Notes: generated by a model not told the origin, from the sequence alone. 64,000 nucleotides of DNA from Sphaerosporella brunnea (GCA_008704415.1 VXIS01000087.1:62001-126000), one strand, 5' to 3'; shown: positions 21,973 to 35,578, counted from the stretch's first letter. Numbers and translations: made by a program.

Positions 21973-24659
21973 ATGAACGACGACTCCGAAGACTTCTTTT
22001 CCGATGATGCCACTTTCGACGCTCTTGCCGAGGACGAGCTGCGCGCGATCGAGGAGGAGGCTGTTAAGAGCACGCAGCAGTTCCACCAACTCCCCCAGTA
22101 TGCACTCAGTCACTCCGTCTCTGCTATGACACCATTTAAACCCCCGCGACCTATGCCGGCGCCACGCATAAACGCCTATCGACCAGGATTTGTGTCGTAT
22201 ACGCAGCAGAGACAACAGCAACAGGCACTCGGCAAGATGGTGCTTGCGCGGGGAAACGGCCAGCAACAGCAGCTGCGGTCTGAGTATAACGAAGAGGAGC
22301 CGACGCTGCCGTCGGGAGCCCCGACTACGAACCTTTCCCAGCAACTTACTCCGCAGCCTGCTGCGGAGCCCTCGTCGGATTATGGCGACATTGATGGTCT
22401 TGAGGATGGCGTTGAGCTGTGGGAGGCGACGCAGGCTGCGCAGGCTGCGCAGGCTCAGGCACAGAACTATTCAGTTGTTAGTGGCGCGACGGATGTGTAT
22501 CGCCAAGCTGCTGTTGCGCAGGAGTGGAACGAACAACAGGCAGAGCTCGGACAAATCGCGGAAGACGTGGTGATGGCCAACAGCTTCGAGGCTGCCCTAC
22601 AAAATGATCAGGAGGCGGGTGTCGACGGTCACAGGCTGCAAGCGGAGGCGTTCAAGGCTCAAGTAGCGCTGGTAGATTTCCCAAGCATCGTGGAGTCTGT
22701 GTCTGATGCTGACTGCAGATGGTGTAGCTTGAACAGCAGCTGGAACAAGCGAGACAGCAAATGCAAGCCAAAGCTGGCGAGGTCGCCATAGTGCGAAACA
22801 AACTTGACCAAGTCGGCCGCAAGCATGAGCGTGATCTTGCATCTGTTACCACAGCCCATGCAGAAGAAGAGCAGAAGCGAATCGCCGAACTTGAGGCCGT
22901 GAAGGCAGATCGGGACCGGCTTTTGACTGAAAAGGCATTCCAACAAAGGGAGATGGATGAGCTGGTAAGAAAAGAAAGAGCGAATCGCCGACTGCAGGCT
23001 CCTAAAACTCAAGATGCTGTCATGAGTGGATCCGTGGAGGTCGATGTATCCAAGAGCCGTACGCTCACACCAAAAAAGAAAAGCAAAGCTTACATGCACC
23101 GAGATGGTTTCGACGACGACGACGATGTTGCCATGTCTGTTCACAGCCCACCGAGACTACCATCCAGATCCAGAACTCCCACAAACAAAGGGCTGAAACG
23201 GAAACGTTCTGTCAATAGCAGCCCGTTGCTTCAATTGCCTCTTAGCCACCCACGGACTTCATCCATTGAGAGATTTCCAGTCATTGATGACAAAGTGTTG
23301 GAGAAACTCTTTGCTCAGGATGACCGATTTGAGGTACAATCTCCTGAACTGATTATCTAAACCAATCTGACAGTCTCTAGTTTTTCGAAGCCATCATGTT
23401 GCATAAATACCCACCCACGCAGCAACGTATCCTTGATGCATTGACGAAACATTCCTTTTCGTCGCCTCCTGGGATGACGCTTTCTTCCTATTTTCTTCAT
23501 AAACTTACCGCATTGCAATCTTCGGCAGAGAACAAGGCGTTTTCGGTTGGAGTTTCCAAAATTATTCTGGGCATTTGGTCACAGTGTTTGGCCGAGAAAA
23601 ATGTGAGTTCCTAATTACAGCTCTATATTGCATATCGGGGGACTGATGAGCGCAGCATGACGCATTGTCATTGGTAGTGGAGCTTTTTCGGTTTGCGATT
23701 CTTTGGACACAAGGAAGCCATTGCTTCGAGGTGATGGACAAGGCATTGCTCGTAATCCAAGAGACCGTGGACATTAATGCTGTTCCACTGGCAACGAAAC
23801 GGGATTGCGTGCTCAAAGAAGGTATACCAACACTGGCTTGTTTACAAATCCTCGAGGAACTTGCGCTGGGGTGTATGAGAGAAGCGGTCTGGACCAAACG
23901 GTATTTGCCAACCTCCGTCTTGTGGACTACTTGTCATCTGACGAATGGAAGATTTTGGAAGCAGATCAGGGTTGACTTTCCGATAATGTGTCTCCATATC
24001 GCACAGCCTCTTCAAGTAATGCAACGCATGGCGAGCATCTTGTGCGCCTCCGTCCTCCCGGACTCCTTTGGCCCAATCACGTCCATTAATCAGCGAGCAA
24101 ACGAGGGCTTCCTACTTGAAGCGGCTACAAAGCCACTCGAGTTGGCACCTCGACAGTATGGCAACGAATCAAAATATTCTGCGACCCAAATACTGGAGCT
24201 ACGACAGGAACTACTGGCGTTTTTAGGGTGCGTTTGCAGTACTGAGATCGGTATGCTTGCTTTGGCAAAACATGATCGTGGAGTATTACGGATCGCCCTG
24301 AGGATTACGGAGGAATTGGATGTATGTTATGATTGGCGGCCCGGAGAGAGAATACGGTCAGTCACTCCTCCCTTCCGCCACAGCTCTCCCATCTTCTAAC
24401 TCTTTCCCACAGCACCGAATTCATCAGCTTCGCCGTAAAGCTCCTTTACGGAGTTATCACAACTCATCCAGAGGACGCGAACGCAAAACTGGCAACAAAC
24501 CATAAACACCTTGTGGCAATGGTCAGAGTCGCTTTCAGTGAAGGCATCGCCCAGGAAGCTGGCATAGACCAAGAAGCTATAGAGGATGCATTTGAGTTGC
24601 TCGAGAACATGGTTACGCCAAATGAGGCGGCCGTGTTGGATGAAATGTTTACGCAGTAA
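21973..24659 (+). CDS. ATRIP/Rad26/UvsD-like DNA damage checkpoint protein
   Basis: Exons 21973-22662, 22728-23333, 23381-23602, 23656-24356 and 24413-24659 give 821 aa. The acidic N-terminus (DDSEDFFSDDATFDALAEDEL) is the checkpoint-recruitment-type motif seen in fungal Rad26/UvsD and ATRIP, which binds RPA. A Gln/Ala-rich linker leads to a long coiled coil (about residues 230-320: LEQQLEQARQQMQ.. to ..RKERANRRLQ). A basic Ser-rich stretch (SRTPTNKGLKRKRS) is a likely nuclear signal. The C-terminal half is alpha-helical without named motifs. In this family the protein partners the ATR/Mec1/UvsB kinase at stalled forks. The call rests on domain order rather than a diagnostic motif. An upstream ATG at 21769 would add 68 residues without conserved character, so the later start is preferred. 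Confidence 0.8.
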
Positions 24660-25839
24660 ATACTTTGTTATTGTAGATGTCTGAGGGTTTTTTTTTCCTT
24701 TGTGTAGAATATTTTTTCTTTCTTTCTGTTAACAATTTGGCGTTGGGGGTTCCTGGCTTTTTTTTTTGTTTTCCCAGCTTGTTATGCTACATACATGTAG
24801 GGTTTCGGATCGCGATATCGCAGGGACTATGTAAATGTTTTTCCTTTCCAAACCGGAGATCTGGCCACGATCAGGATGGGTGGAGCTCTTGTTTTTCTAA
24901 CTTAGGTGAGGCGGCTTTGGGGGATTCCAAACAAACGCTAGATAAGATAGAAGTTGCATTGGAAAGGTGAATTACCCGGATTTGTTGAAGTGGCAGAACG
25001 TAACGTCATTGCAGCTGACTTTCCTGTGGAGGGGAATGCAACCTGTTGACAGTTTTTTTTTTTTTTTTTACAGATCAACGCTATCTACGTTACGATGCGA
25101 TGATCTAAATATTCGAAGGGTCGTTATTTAGATACCGGATCTATCTACTCTACAATTCCACGTGGTCCTTCTCACGAGCTGGGCTGAGCCGGTGCTGCAG
25201 GAACGATGGGCGGCGGAGGATGATGAAGATGATGATGATGCCACGTACAATACAGTACCCTGAGCACGGCATGCAGCCTTGAGGTCGGGCGGGGGCCGGA
25301 ATTTTGCCAGATTTTAGAGTCGTGGCCGAGCGCAAAATGTGGCTTATGTAGCTTGTGTAGGCCGGGCTGAACTCGCAACAGATTGCAGTTCGTGGGGTTG
25401 ATTGTTCAAATTTCCGAACCACCGCTGTACATGTCGCCGGCATCCGGCGGGCGGCTGAGGCCGACTTATATATAATCACGGAAGCTGACCTCCACTTTAT
25501 GTACTCTAGTACATACCACCCACCCCTTGGCGCCCGTGCATTCTGAATGCTGCAGTTGCAGATCAGAGGTCAGCTACGATTCGCAGGCAGCTGAAGAGGG
25601 GGCTGCTTGCGCACTTCGTGTTGTCTGCTGCTAGCTGCTGCTGATACGTTAACCGCTGTGTGCATTGTGGGCAAGTGTTTGAGCGGTAGTATCACGATCC
25701 GTGTATGTACGCGAGATGAGATTGCAATTGCTTGGGTTCCCCCTGTGGGGTTGTGATTGGCGGCCTCTAAGGGGGATTTAACGGCCTTGTTGCTGTTGTT
25801 GTGATCTGGGTTTCTTTGTGAGTTGGTTTCTTTTCTTTC

Positions 25840-25870
<31 letters not shown>

Positions 25871-27341
25871 AGATACTATACGCGGTGTTCATGTGTCCTG
25901 TGGATGGGCGAGCTTGAAAGAAAACAGGGCCGGCAGTGGTGAGCACGACGGTGCGGTGGGCTCTCCTGCATTAGCAGACGCTGTTTCTGCTAGGGGAGAT
26001 GGGGGGCGTCAGAGAGAGAAAGGGGAGGAGGCAACGAAGTGAGTGAGAGAGTGAGTGAGTGATCAGACAACACAATTGCGGGGAGTGCCATCTATCCATC
26101 TCGCACGAGTGCTCTGCTCTGACGGAGTATGTCGCAATCACACAGAACTTCCTCAAGCCGTGGGTGCGCATCGCGAATCACGAAGAGACACCCCTGTCAG
26201 CGGTCACGTGCACGCGTTCGCGTTCGACATCCCTACACGCGTCACTTTTTTTTTTTTTATTTTTTTAGTAAAAGTGAACTTTTGCGGACGAGATGCAGCC
26301 CGCCGTTTTCCTTCCTGCTTTCCTTCCTTCCTTGTGATTTTGTGCGCTTCCGATCTCCCGTCGTGTGCAAAGCGAAATGTTGTAGACTCTGAAAGCGCCC
26401 TGTTTTTATCGCGTCGCTGGCTCTTTTCGAGGAATCATACTCTGCGCCTTATGGTACCTTCTTCTCCTCTTGGTAGACAGTCCTCGGATTTGCCGTGCAG
26501 AGCTCCCAAGTTCGCCTGCTCGACACAGATCAGGCCCCGCCGGGAGTATCATCCTTCACCGACGCACTCGACTTGCAGAGAGAACAGGCATCGCTCTACT
26601 CTGGTTAGCCGTTTGCTCTGCCGGCCCCCTCCCCCCCCCCCCCCCCAAATAACACCTCAAATAACACACCCAGATCCACACCCTCCCAACCTCCCCTCTT
26701 CTGTGCTCGCCATTCTCGGCCCTCTCGCCTGCGTTGTTGACGTTGTTGTTGTTGCCCCCTCACCCTCGTGCGGCAGTTAGCGGTGTTTCTGTGCTTCTTT
26801 CTTTCTTTGTGTCGCCGCCGCCTTTTCGTGTTTAGCATTCCGCATATTGTCAGGGCAAGGCGCTGTTGTGCGTCGTCAAGGTGTCCGCTTTCTATCCTCG
26901 GACATTCCTGACTTGGAGATCCTGCTCTGCTCCCTCCATCCACCTCGAACGAACGAACGAACGAACGCACTCACTCACTCTCTCACTCTCTCCACGCAAC
27001 GCAACCCACTAACTCCCCTTTCTCTCCTCGCATTGCCATTGTCCCCCTCACCCCGCTGGCCCTTCTGCTTTACGCGTGCGTGTGTGTGTGTGGGAAGCCG
27101 AACTACTTTACACGACGCACATCCTATCGCTCCCGTGCCATCCCCACTACACTGCTCTCAGCCCGAGGGAACAACATCCACTTTATCCGACTCCCAACAA
27201 CCACAACCACACACACAACCCACCCCACAATCCCTTCTTCATCCACTACCCACTCACCCACCCCCCCCCGTCCGTGTTCGTCCTCGCCACAACACGTCGA
27301 CAAAAATATTTTCGATATTCAATTAATCGAATATCGGTTTT
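24660..27341. other. Long intergenic region with microsatellites
   Basis: About 2.7 kb without a supported gene. It holds T runs (24690-24760, 25051-25069), a (TGC)n tract near 25841-25872, a C run at 26628-26645, a GAAC tetranucleotide run near 26950, and a long CT/CA-rich stretch (26,980-27,300). The last is the probable promoter and long 5' UTR of the FHA gene. Confidence 0.5.
25841..25872. repeat. (TGC)n microsatellite
   Basis: About eleven uninterrupted trinucleotide units in non-coding DNA. Confidence 0.85.
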
Positions 27342-28960
27342 ATGAGAGATAATTCTCCCAACATGTTGGAGTCTTCTTCTCCAAACATTCACCATGTCGC
27401 TGGTATAAAACGATTACTACCGGCTTTTGAACCTAATTCCTCGCCTCCGCCTCGCTTCAAGCGTCAAAAGTCCCGCTCGAATATTACTGCTGAAGACGAG
27501 AACCTTTACCCGACGCCTATACCGTCGTCCTCGATCGGAATTCTACCATCATCTCCACCGAATATTTCACATCCGGCGCCGAGGAGACCGTTACTGAGAC
27601 GAACACAGTCGACTGTTTCGGAACGAGCACCATTGTCCGCTGTCCCCTCAATTGTGCTTCCCGAAAGTGGTGAAGAGATATCACTCGGCCGATCGAGCAA
27701 TTCCTCGCATTACAGGCTTTCGGCTAATAGATTGATCTCTCGTGTGCATATCAAGGCTGCTTACCACGCAGCCACCGAAACCGAAAAGGCCAATGTTCAA
27801 CTTAAGTGTGTGGGGTGGAATGGAGTCAAGGTTCACTGCCAGGGACGAGCATGGGATCTCCAAAAGGACGATATCTTCATGTCGGAAACGGAAGGTGCGG
27901 AAATTATGCTGGATGTCCACGATTCTCGTGTTGTGCTTGAATGGCCTCCTCGGAGAGCATGCCGTTCATCCAGCAACCTTAGTGGCTCGCCCATTACCGG
28001 ACCGCCGTCTTCGGGCAGAGTCCATAGGAGTCCTTCTGCTGACTGGGAAGCTCCCAATGATGAGAACGTCGATCCCTGGGAGCATACTCGCCGTATCAGT
28101 AGCCGGGCCAAGTTGACGCCTGTATCTCCTACCCCAAGACGCAATATCCATGGTTCCATGAACTCTATGAACTCGATGATCCAACCACACACGGCTCAGT
28201 CCATGTCAATGGCCGAAACCTTCGTGGACATCTACGAGGACGAACCTGTTTCCGACGACGTGGGAGATGAAACCCAGCTTGAGCTTCCTGCTCCGATCGC
28301 TGAGACTGCTACCAAGTTTTCACGCACTTCCACCAGGGACGTTGCTGAGGCTTTTTCCGAGATAGTTCCCCAGGACGAAATTGCTCACAGCTTCCTCGGC
28401 TCTGAGCCTGTGTTGCCTCCCATGACCCTGTTTTCTACTGCGGAACCACTCAAGACCCCTCCGGCCGCATTCCGTCGTCATCGGAGTTCTTCTGCCTCCT
28501 CCCCTCTCTCGTTGCCCAGCAGCGAGCGTCATCGGAGCGCGTCTATCTCTCCAGGCAAGTACTTGACCCTGCAGAACCACCTCACCAACCAACTTGCATT
28601 TTCCCGCGTCAACACCATGCCGCTCTCGGAACTGTTCGACAACCTGCCGACTGCCCTCGCTACCACGGCGACCATGGACCGAGTGAAGGAGATTCTTATT
28701 GAAACGGCCTGCATTGGAGAGATCAAGAGGGTTGGAAAAGATGCCGCCGGAAAGCCACTGGAGAACCAGTACTACTACATTATGGAGGAGGACCGGGACG
28801 AGGGACGCAAGGCTGCCGTTGGTGGACGGGCTGGGATGCGGAGCTGCAGAAAATCCCACAAGGTTCGTTTATGGCGGGGCTGTTGGTCGATTGAGGGCGT
28901 TGGCTGATAATATTCCCGCAGCAATACTACTGGAAGAAACCCAAAAAGATCTCGAATTAG
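27342..28960 (+). CDS. FHA-domain nuclear protein, TOS4/PLM2-like
   Basis: Two exons, 27342-28862 and 28922-28960, give 519 aa. A forkhead-associated phosphothreonine-binding domain spans about residues 100-200, with the core LGRSSNSSHYRLSANRLISRVHI (GR, S, N, S-x-x-H signature) followed by the beta-strand WNGVKVHCQGRAWDLQKDD. Flanks are long, Ser/Pro-rich and probably disordered. The C-terminus (VKEILIETACIGEIKRVGKDAAGKPLENQYYYI) and the short last exon ending QYYWKKPKKISN fit the fungal TOS4/PLM2 group. Those proteins are chromatin-associated, cell-cycle-regulated factors involved in the DNA damage and G1/S response. The last exon of 13 codons is supported by a clean 59-nt intron and its conserved aromatic/basic tail. 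The start is the first ATG after a long CT-rich leader. Confidence 0.85.
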
Positions 28961-30902
28961 GTATACCCGATCTTTCATGGTTCTTTCAACCCCCCGACTG
29001 CGGCGACGGTGATTGCGTGCTGAGCTCAACATTGGATGATGGTTTCCACGGAAAAACGACGAAGGGATTGGATGGGTGATTGGTGTTGATTGATTTTTCG
29101 GGAGTTTGCCCTCAGCGTGTTTTTGCTTTGTTATTTACTACCACTGCGGTTCAGGTTTCTGTTGACTTCTGCATTTTTGCACTTCATCCCTCCATTCTCC
29201 AGCTGTGTTGTGTCTTACCCTTGCCCTTGCCCTTACCCTTACCCCGTTCCCAGCTTCCTCTTCGTTACGTTGATAAGGATGGCCTTTTCTCTTGTGGAGA
29301 GTTTAACGATTGCTTATGCTTTTAGTTCGTGGGATGGTCTTGTCTGCTGTTTGAGTTTTCGGATTTGGCTTTCGGCTTTTTGGCCCAGTGGTTTGGTTTG
29401 GGGATGGGGTGGACTGCGGGGATTAGAGTGCGTTGGTTTTTGGTTCAGTCAAGAGGCTTCTTGGAGGACAGGACCGGGTGCGATTTGGCGGACAAAGGAG
29501 GGCTCTTTGCCCGGGACTGGAAGGGGGGTTGGGATGAGCATCATGCTCACCGCTGGACCAGCGTCCGGCGGTTGGGAGCAATGTGTGGAATAGGATGAAC
29601 GAACGGCATGCTCGCCAGAATAAACATCTGGCTTGAAGCATTGTTTATAGCCAAGATCAAGCAGAAAACAACGGAGATCAATTGGAGGTATTGCAATAAT
29701 GCAGGAGGTAGGCTATAACCGGTTGGTTTCCTTTACTGCCATGTTTCTGCCATTTTTGTTTTCGGGTTTTTGACGTTTGACGACGAAGTTCTTTTTGTGG
29801 AAAGGAAATAGGAGGGGCTGTGTGTGTAGATTTGGGAAACTGGATATAGGTAAAAAGGAAATGAAACATCAAGAAATCAATTGGAGGAGAGATTATGTTC
29901 TCCCCCGCTCCTCGGTTTTTTTTTTTTCAGCTGAAGTTGAGTCGTGTGAGCGTGGTGGGGTAACGCGACGTTTACGCGGCTGAGCTTACCGCTTACGGAA
30001 GGTGGATAGACGCGCGACGCGACTTCTTTGCACCCTGCTTTACGCGCCGCGCCGCGCGCCGGCGCGTGGGGTGGGTTGGTTGCCGGGGGGGGAGGGGTAG
30101 CGTGTTTCTTTGCTTTTGTGCGGCAACGCGGGGGTGAAACGTCAAGTTTTTTTTCCTTACGATCAACTCGAGTTTTTTTTCCCGCCCGCCAGCAGACATC
30201 CGGTGTGTCGCCGTCGCTATCGGAGGCGTCCTTCATAACACAAAAGCTAGAGGTATGGGCATGGCGGGATGATGATGATGATGATGCACAGAATGCACAC
30301 ATAGGTTTATTCCTAACACAACCGAAACTTGTGTTTTTTTTTTTTTGTTTTGTGCGTGCGTCGTCGAGGCCGGGTTGCCATCCATCCATCCATCCATCCA
30401 TCCATCCGTCCGTCCATCGTTGCGTGCAACCAGCTGATCCCGATGAGGAGATTGCAAGTACTGTGGTTGGGGGGAAGGGGGGGGGGAACACGTAGCTATC
30501 ACGAAGTCGTCGTCTTTTACCATTTTTTTTTTTGGGGGGGGGAGGGGGGAGCAGGGTGCTAGATGCTTTGTGTGTCGTGTTGATGCGGGATGGAGATGGT
30601 GGGTATCATGTCGGGGATTCGTGATGGTTGTTGATAATGTGCCCGCTGCATCGCCGCCCACTGTCACTGTGGCTGAGCATTGAACGGAATACCTGTAGCA
30701 ATGCCGTATTCAAATCGTGCTGCTATCCAGTAAACTGTGGGCATTGAAAAAAAAAAGCGATGTGCATGGTTTTTTGGTGGAAGTTTCTCATTTGTGCCGC
30801 CTTAAATCAGCACTCCTGTCGATGCTGCAATCCCAAAACTATGTGTAAGCAGTGCATATGCAGTACCGCCACTGATTTACGGGGGGAACTTTGCTATAGT
30901 AT
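28961..30902. other. Convergent intergenic region with simple repeats
   Basis: About 1.9 kb between converging stop codons. It contains T/C-rich tracts, a CCCTTA/CCCTTG-type run (29216-29247), a GATGAT run (30268-30284), a (CATC)n/(CGTC)n run at 30379-30418 and several homopolymers (30172-30180, 30335-30346, 30523-30540). No gene seen. Confidence 0.45.
30379..30418. repeat. (ATCC)n tetranucleotide microsatellite
   Basis: Roughly eight CATC units run into a CGTC variant. Non-coding. Confidence 0.8.
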
Positions 30903-33763
30903 CTACAGCTCGCCCACGGTTGCAGTCCTCAAGATTTCCTGTAGGGTATCAACAGCCGCGGCAGCCGCACGCTTGACCAACTTGCGCTCGTCCGCACTAG
31001 CCGCAACGCCGCCGGTTTTGACGACGCGTTTCTTGACGAAGTAGAGCAGGCCTCTGACCAAGTCCGTGTTCTCGGCCACCTTGCCGAACAGCGCCGAGAC
31101 CTCCCACTCGTCGCCTTTTACGTCTGTGAACAGCGTGGTGAAGAAGACCTCGAGAAAGTTCTTGGTGGCGGGCTGGAGGTAGGTGAAATTCAACGTTTTG
31201 AAGATGCCGAGCTGGAGGTTGTTGCCCGCGACGAGGGAGGCGTAGAGTTTTGCGAGGTTGACGATTTTGCGGAGGCCTGATGGCTTTTTCCATGCGGCTG
31301 TGGAGCCGAGACCTTCCTCGTCGTTGTCCGAGTCGGATGCGTCGGCGTCTTTGGAAGAAGAGCCCGAGCCGTCGTCTTCGCCGAAGCGTCGGAAGTAGTC
31401 CCACAGTGTGAATGTAAATGTCATGCGCAAAGCGTGGCTGCTGCTGCAGAGCTTTTTGGCGATGAGCGTGTAGTAGGGGTTGTAGATACCCTCTGCGGCT
31501 GCGCAGTGCAGGAGCACGCGCGGGATTTCGCGTTCTTGGGAGCGTTTTAGCCGGAGTTTTAGAAGCTTGGTGTGGGCGTCCGAGAAGTCGGTAGAGGAGA
31601 GGAGAGTGATGAAGATAGCGCGGCGGATGTCGGTGTTCATTCGGTGTTGTCGGGCAAGAACTTGTAGATCTGGCATGCCGGCATCGCCTTCGTCTTCGGA
31701 AACATAGGCCGGGGCAACGGTTTCAGGCTCCTGTGGTGCCACGGCGGGCTTGGAGTCGGAGGCAGAGGTGCCGGCCCATGATGCTCCCACGAGCCACCAC
31801 TTTCCTTTTGTCTCGACGTTTTGGATGTCGTCGAGGGCGGCACGCAGTGGCTCGGTGGCGCGGAGGTTGCGGGTGTTAAGAGAGCCGAGAAGCTTCTTCA
31901 TCCGCACTGTATGCTCGGTCGTTACGACCGAGGCCGCAGTGGAGGACTTCAACCGGTTGTTTTTGAGGTTGGTTAAAGTTTCGATCATGAATTTTGTGCG
32001 AACGCTGAGCTTTTCTAAGCCACCGACTTTGGCGATCGCGGGCTGGAGGAGGAGGACGAGGGACTTCAAGGCGGTTGGGTCATCGCTGCGGAGTTGGGGG
32101 CCGCAATCTAGAAAATATTAGCTATAGAGATTCATAGACTGGGGAACACGGGCGCTCACTTCGAACGATCTTGAGGAGAAGCTCCGTGTGCAGCTCTGTC
32201 AACTCCGAGAGAAACATCCGGATGAAGTCGAAGATGAGGACGCAGCCCACCACTTGGAAGTTGTACAGCTCTGAGAGGAAACTCATCAGGTTGGTGCACT
32301 CCTTTCCAGCCGTAGCTGGGTCTGCGATTCCGTTCGCCTTTGTGTGTTGGCTGAGAAATTCTTCGACGATCCTCTGGACCACCGTTGCACCGACATCCGT
32401 ACCCATAATCTTGTACAATCCCGCGAGGAATCCACTGTGGAGAATGTGGTAGGTATCATTGAGCGTTGATGAATCGCACAGCGTAGCGATGAGAATTTCA
32501 GTTATTATGTTGGTAACATCAGCCCGAGGATTCGTTCGATATACTTCTTCAAAGTCATTCAACATGGCCATCAGTTTGGCCTCCGACAGCCTATTGATGA
32601 GACCTTGAAGCTGCCGTCGCAGGCGGAGAAGGCGTTCCGAGTCGGCCATAGGAGCTTTCCGGAGCGAGGGGGGTATGTATTTGCTGGCAGGCTTCTCCTC
32701 TGATGTCGTCGCCGTTATGCCGGGCCTGTAGGGATTTTCTCGTACACGGGGTGCTTCTTTGGTTTCCGAATCCTCTTCCGAACCCTCATCGTCATTACTC
32801 CCCTCTTTGTCCTCCTCATCCTCTTCATCCTCGTCGCTGCCATCAACACCCTCATCACCCATCTCCGAGTCCTCCTCCAAATCTCCCAGCAATTCCTCCA
32901 TCATGTCATCATCATCCTCATCGCCTTCCTCATCATCACTTTCCTCCTCACTCTCCTCCATGAGCTTCTCCATTTTCCGCTCCCTCTCATTAATCCTTTT
33001 CGCCTTCTCCTTCCGATCATCCAAATAATTGTCCTTCAACCCCTCCAACAAAAAGTCAAGCCCATCATCTTCAAACGACTTCGGCACCTTCTTGCCCTTG
33101 ATCTTGAGCTTCCTTTCTAGGTACTCAATTTCCGCATCATCCTGCGCCAGCCGGTCCTGCACAGCTTTGCTAAGCTTCTTCTTGGGCGGCTCTTCCTCTT
33201 CCTCGATGGGTTCTTCGGTGGCTTTACGCTTCTTGAGGATCGATTTCGGCTTCTCCGGCGCTGCTTCTTTCGTCTTTTTCGTCTTAGATTTCGGTTCGGG
33301 CGCAGACTCTTCTTTCTTCTTCGACTTTGACTCCTTGTCCTCTCCCTTATCGTCCGGTGGCCAAGCGGTTACCACAAGACCCTCGTCGTCGGAAACATCG
33401 AACGGATCCACCTCGTCATCCTCCTCGCCATCACTCTCCCCACCATCCTCCTGCCTCGCGCCACGCCCGCGATGTCTCGCAACCTTCTTTTCCTGTCTCT
33501 GCTGCTTCCTTAACGTCTTCCGATCCGATTGTGGCCCTCCTCTCTTCCCTCCTCTACCCCTTGCGCCTCCTCGACCTCGACCATTTGGAGCTCCGCGATC
33601 ACCTATTGCTAGTCAGCCGAGCGCACCGGATCGCAGGGGGTGGGGAGGATGGGCACAAACCGAGATTCAGCTCCTCAAGAAGCGCTTTGGGAAGGCGAAT
33701 GCCGGTTTGGCGCTGGTTTTGGTTTCGTGGCGCGGGCATGTCGTGGTCGTGGTTGCCACTCAT
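30903..33763 (-). CDS. sgd1: SGD1/NOM1-like nucleolar MIF4G-MA3 protein
   Basis: Minus-strand exons 33763-33661, 33602-32160 and 32107-30903 give 916 aa. The N-terminus (LPKALLEELNLGDRG, then KTLRKQQRQEKKVARHRG) matches the SGD1 family start. Basic RG-rich and Lys-rich segments and long Asp/Glu runs typical of nucleolar proteins follow. A MIF4G domain begins near RLLRLRRQLQGLINRLSEAKL and includes CVLIFDFIRMFLSELTELHTELLLKIVRNCG. An MA3 domain follows (TDIRRAIFITLLSSTDFSDAHTKLLKL). SGD1/NOM1 is essential for 18S rRNA maturation in the nucleolus. The first exon of 34 codons was recovered from frame continuity across a 58-nt intron. The second intron (52 nt) contains in-frame stops. Domain order and length fit the family. 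Confidence 0.93.
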
Positions 33764-35578
33764 AAGTGCTGAGGCTTAAAGGTTTTTTTATGTGCACGGG
33801 ACTACTCTAGCGTGCGCAGATGTGGTCCTGCGCACGATGTTTTTCATAATGGATCACTCGGGTAGTCTGTACGAGTCACAATGTGTTTTTAAGGTCACAG
33901 TATAGAGACTCCCAAAAGGTTGAACCTTGCTACCATAGGTGAATTTTTTTGTTATGGCCAATCTTGAGTGTTTGCTTGGGCTGAAAATCTTGAGTCGATA
34001 TCGCGGCGAATGCATATGATAGCATTGAGAAATTCTTCTGAGTTGCGGATTGCAACTAGACACCCAATCAGTGGCATTGCGAACTGCCGATGGAGGTTCT
34101 GCTCTGCCAGTCGGCTCAAATCGCTACCAGCAAAGCACTCTATGCAAAGGCATACAATACCGGGTACGAACTGCGCATCCTCCTGAGATCAAGAGTTTGC
34201 AAAGCCCTATTATTCCAGGCTCTTACATGCCATAGAGCGAGCCCACGAGTACACAGGCCGGGTAGTGTAACTGGGGGTTTTATACAACGCAGTGTGATGT
34301 GCTTTGGAATTGAAAAGGCAGAAGCTTCGAAGGCAGGTCTTTTTCATCGTCACTTAAAGAAAGAACCGATGGCCTTCGCCTTCATGGGACTCGAGAATTT
34401 ATCCTCGCCGCCACAATCGTGAAGCAATCCGTGCTTCACGATGTAGCACTCGCTTCATTTGGTAGCGCTTTGCTCGGAAATACCATGTTCCTTGGCTTGT
34501 CAGTGGCGGCTACTTTTTTAGCCACAGATGTTACCTTAGAGATTCGGTACTAAAGCAATGTGGAAAAGTGACTGCGCTCTGTGGATAAGTCACTCAGCCT
34601 CATGGCAAAGTCACTTAGCCACATTGCCTTAGTACCGAATCTCTACGGTACACTGCTTCATACATGGTTGTCGAAGCGCATGTTTCCTTAGGTGATAATC
34701 CATGAACGTTCGCCTGTTGGCAAACCCAGCGGCATCATATCCAACCGCCGGGCAGCGGCGATCATACATATCCTACGCGACAAAAATAACGCTTCAAAAA
34801 GAAACATCGCCCACCATCCCGAAGAAGTAAAGACCCAGCATTTCTCCGGCGGAATTAAAGTAAGCGAGCGGCCTGCACTGCCGAAACGCTCCCAAGTAAA
34901 CATCGTGAAACGAAACTGCCGTCCGTCTGGGTTCCCCGTTCCAAGTCACTCACCACGCAAATAGGGCACGCGGCTACAACAACACAGCCTCCAGCTTCAA
35001 AGGCTGCAGAAACTCCACTCCGCCCAGCGCATCGGAAAAACTTCACGTCGGAGATGGGTGTATTTTTATCTGGTTCATCTTCGTGCAAATGAGATTCACG
35101 CGCCAGCGCCAAGCTCCACAAAGCTGAGACGCCAAAGGGAACCAGGAATTGGTGTATCATATGCTGTCCTTCCCCAGAGCCATCTCCTATCTATCTCGAA
35201 TAGATCGCGGGAAGAGAGGCGACCCGGTGATTTTCGTCGCCTGCCGTTTCAGCAGTTTCTGGGATGGTAAGCCAGGCAAGGTGATGAGAGGCCGGGAACT
35301 TGATCGACGCTGTGAAGAGTCGTCATATTTGTATCCTCCGTTTCCCCCATCCGGACTTGCAACCTTTCATTTTCACCACCTCGCCACCTCCATCCATCTC
35401 GACAGATAAACGATCCTCGACGGACTTTTTTTTCTTCTTCCTTTTTGTTTCTTCACTTCTTCTTGCGGACTCTGCAAGCCGGACGGTCGTTTCTTGACGA
35501 ACACCAATTTTTTTCTCGACCTTTGTTTTTACGAAGAACGAAAACCGCATCGACTGCATCAAAAAAAAAAAAAAAAAA
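33764..35578. other. Divergent intergenic region with foldback element
   Basis: About 1.8 kb between divergent genes. It contains the foldback at 34532-34650 (listed) and a T/C-rich zone (35400-35560) ending in a run of about 18 A immediately before the next ATG. No other gene supported. Confidence 0.45.
34532..34650. repeat. Foldback hairpin, MITE-like
   Basis: The arms at 34532-34573 and 34609-34650 are reverse complements over about 42 nt with roughly four mismatches (core AGAGATTCGGTACTAA). The loop of about 35 nt repeats the word AAGTCACT. It would form a strong stem-loop in single-stranded form. No coding potential. Confidence 0.6.

Noticed and set aside
29216..29247. CCCTTA/CCCTTG tandem run
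   Set aside because: The unit is not the fungal telomeric CCCTAA and the run is short. It is a pyrimidine-rich microsatellite in a 3' region.
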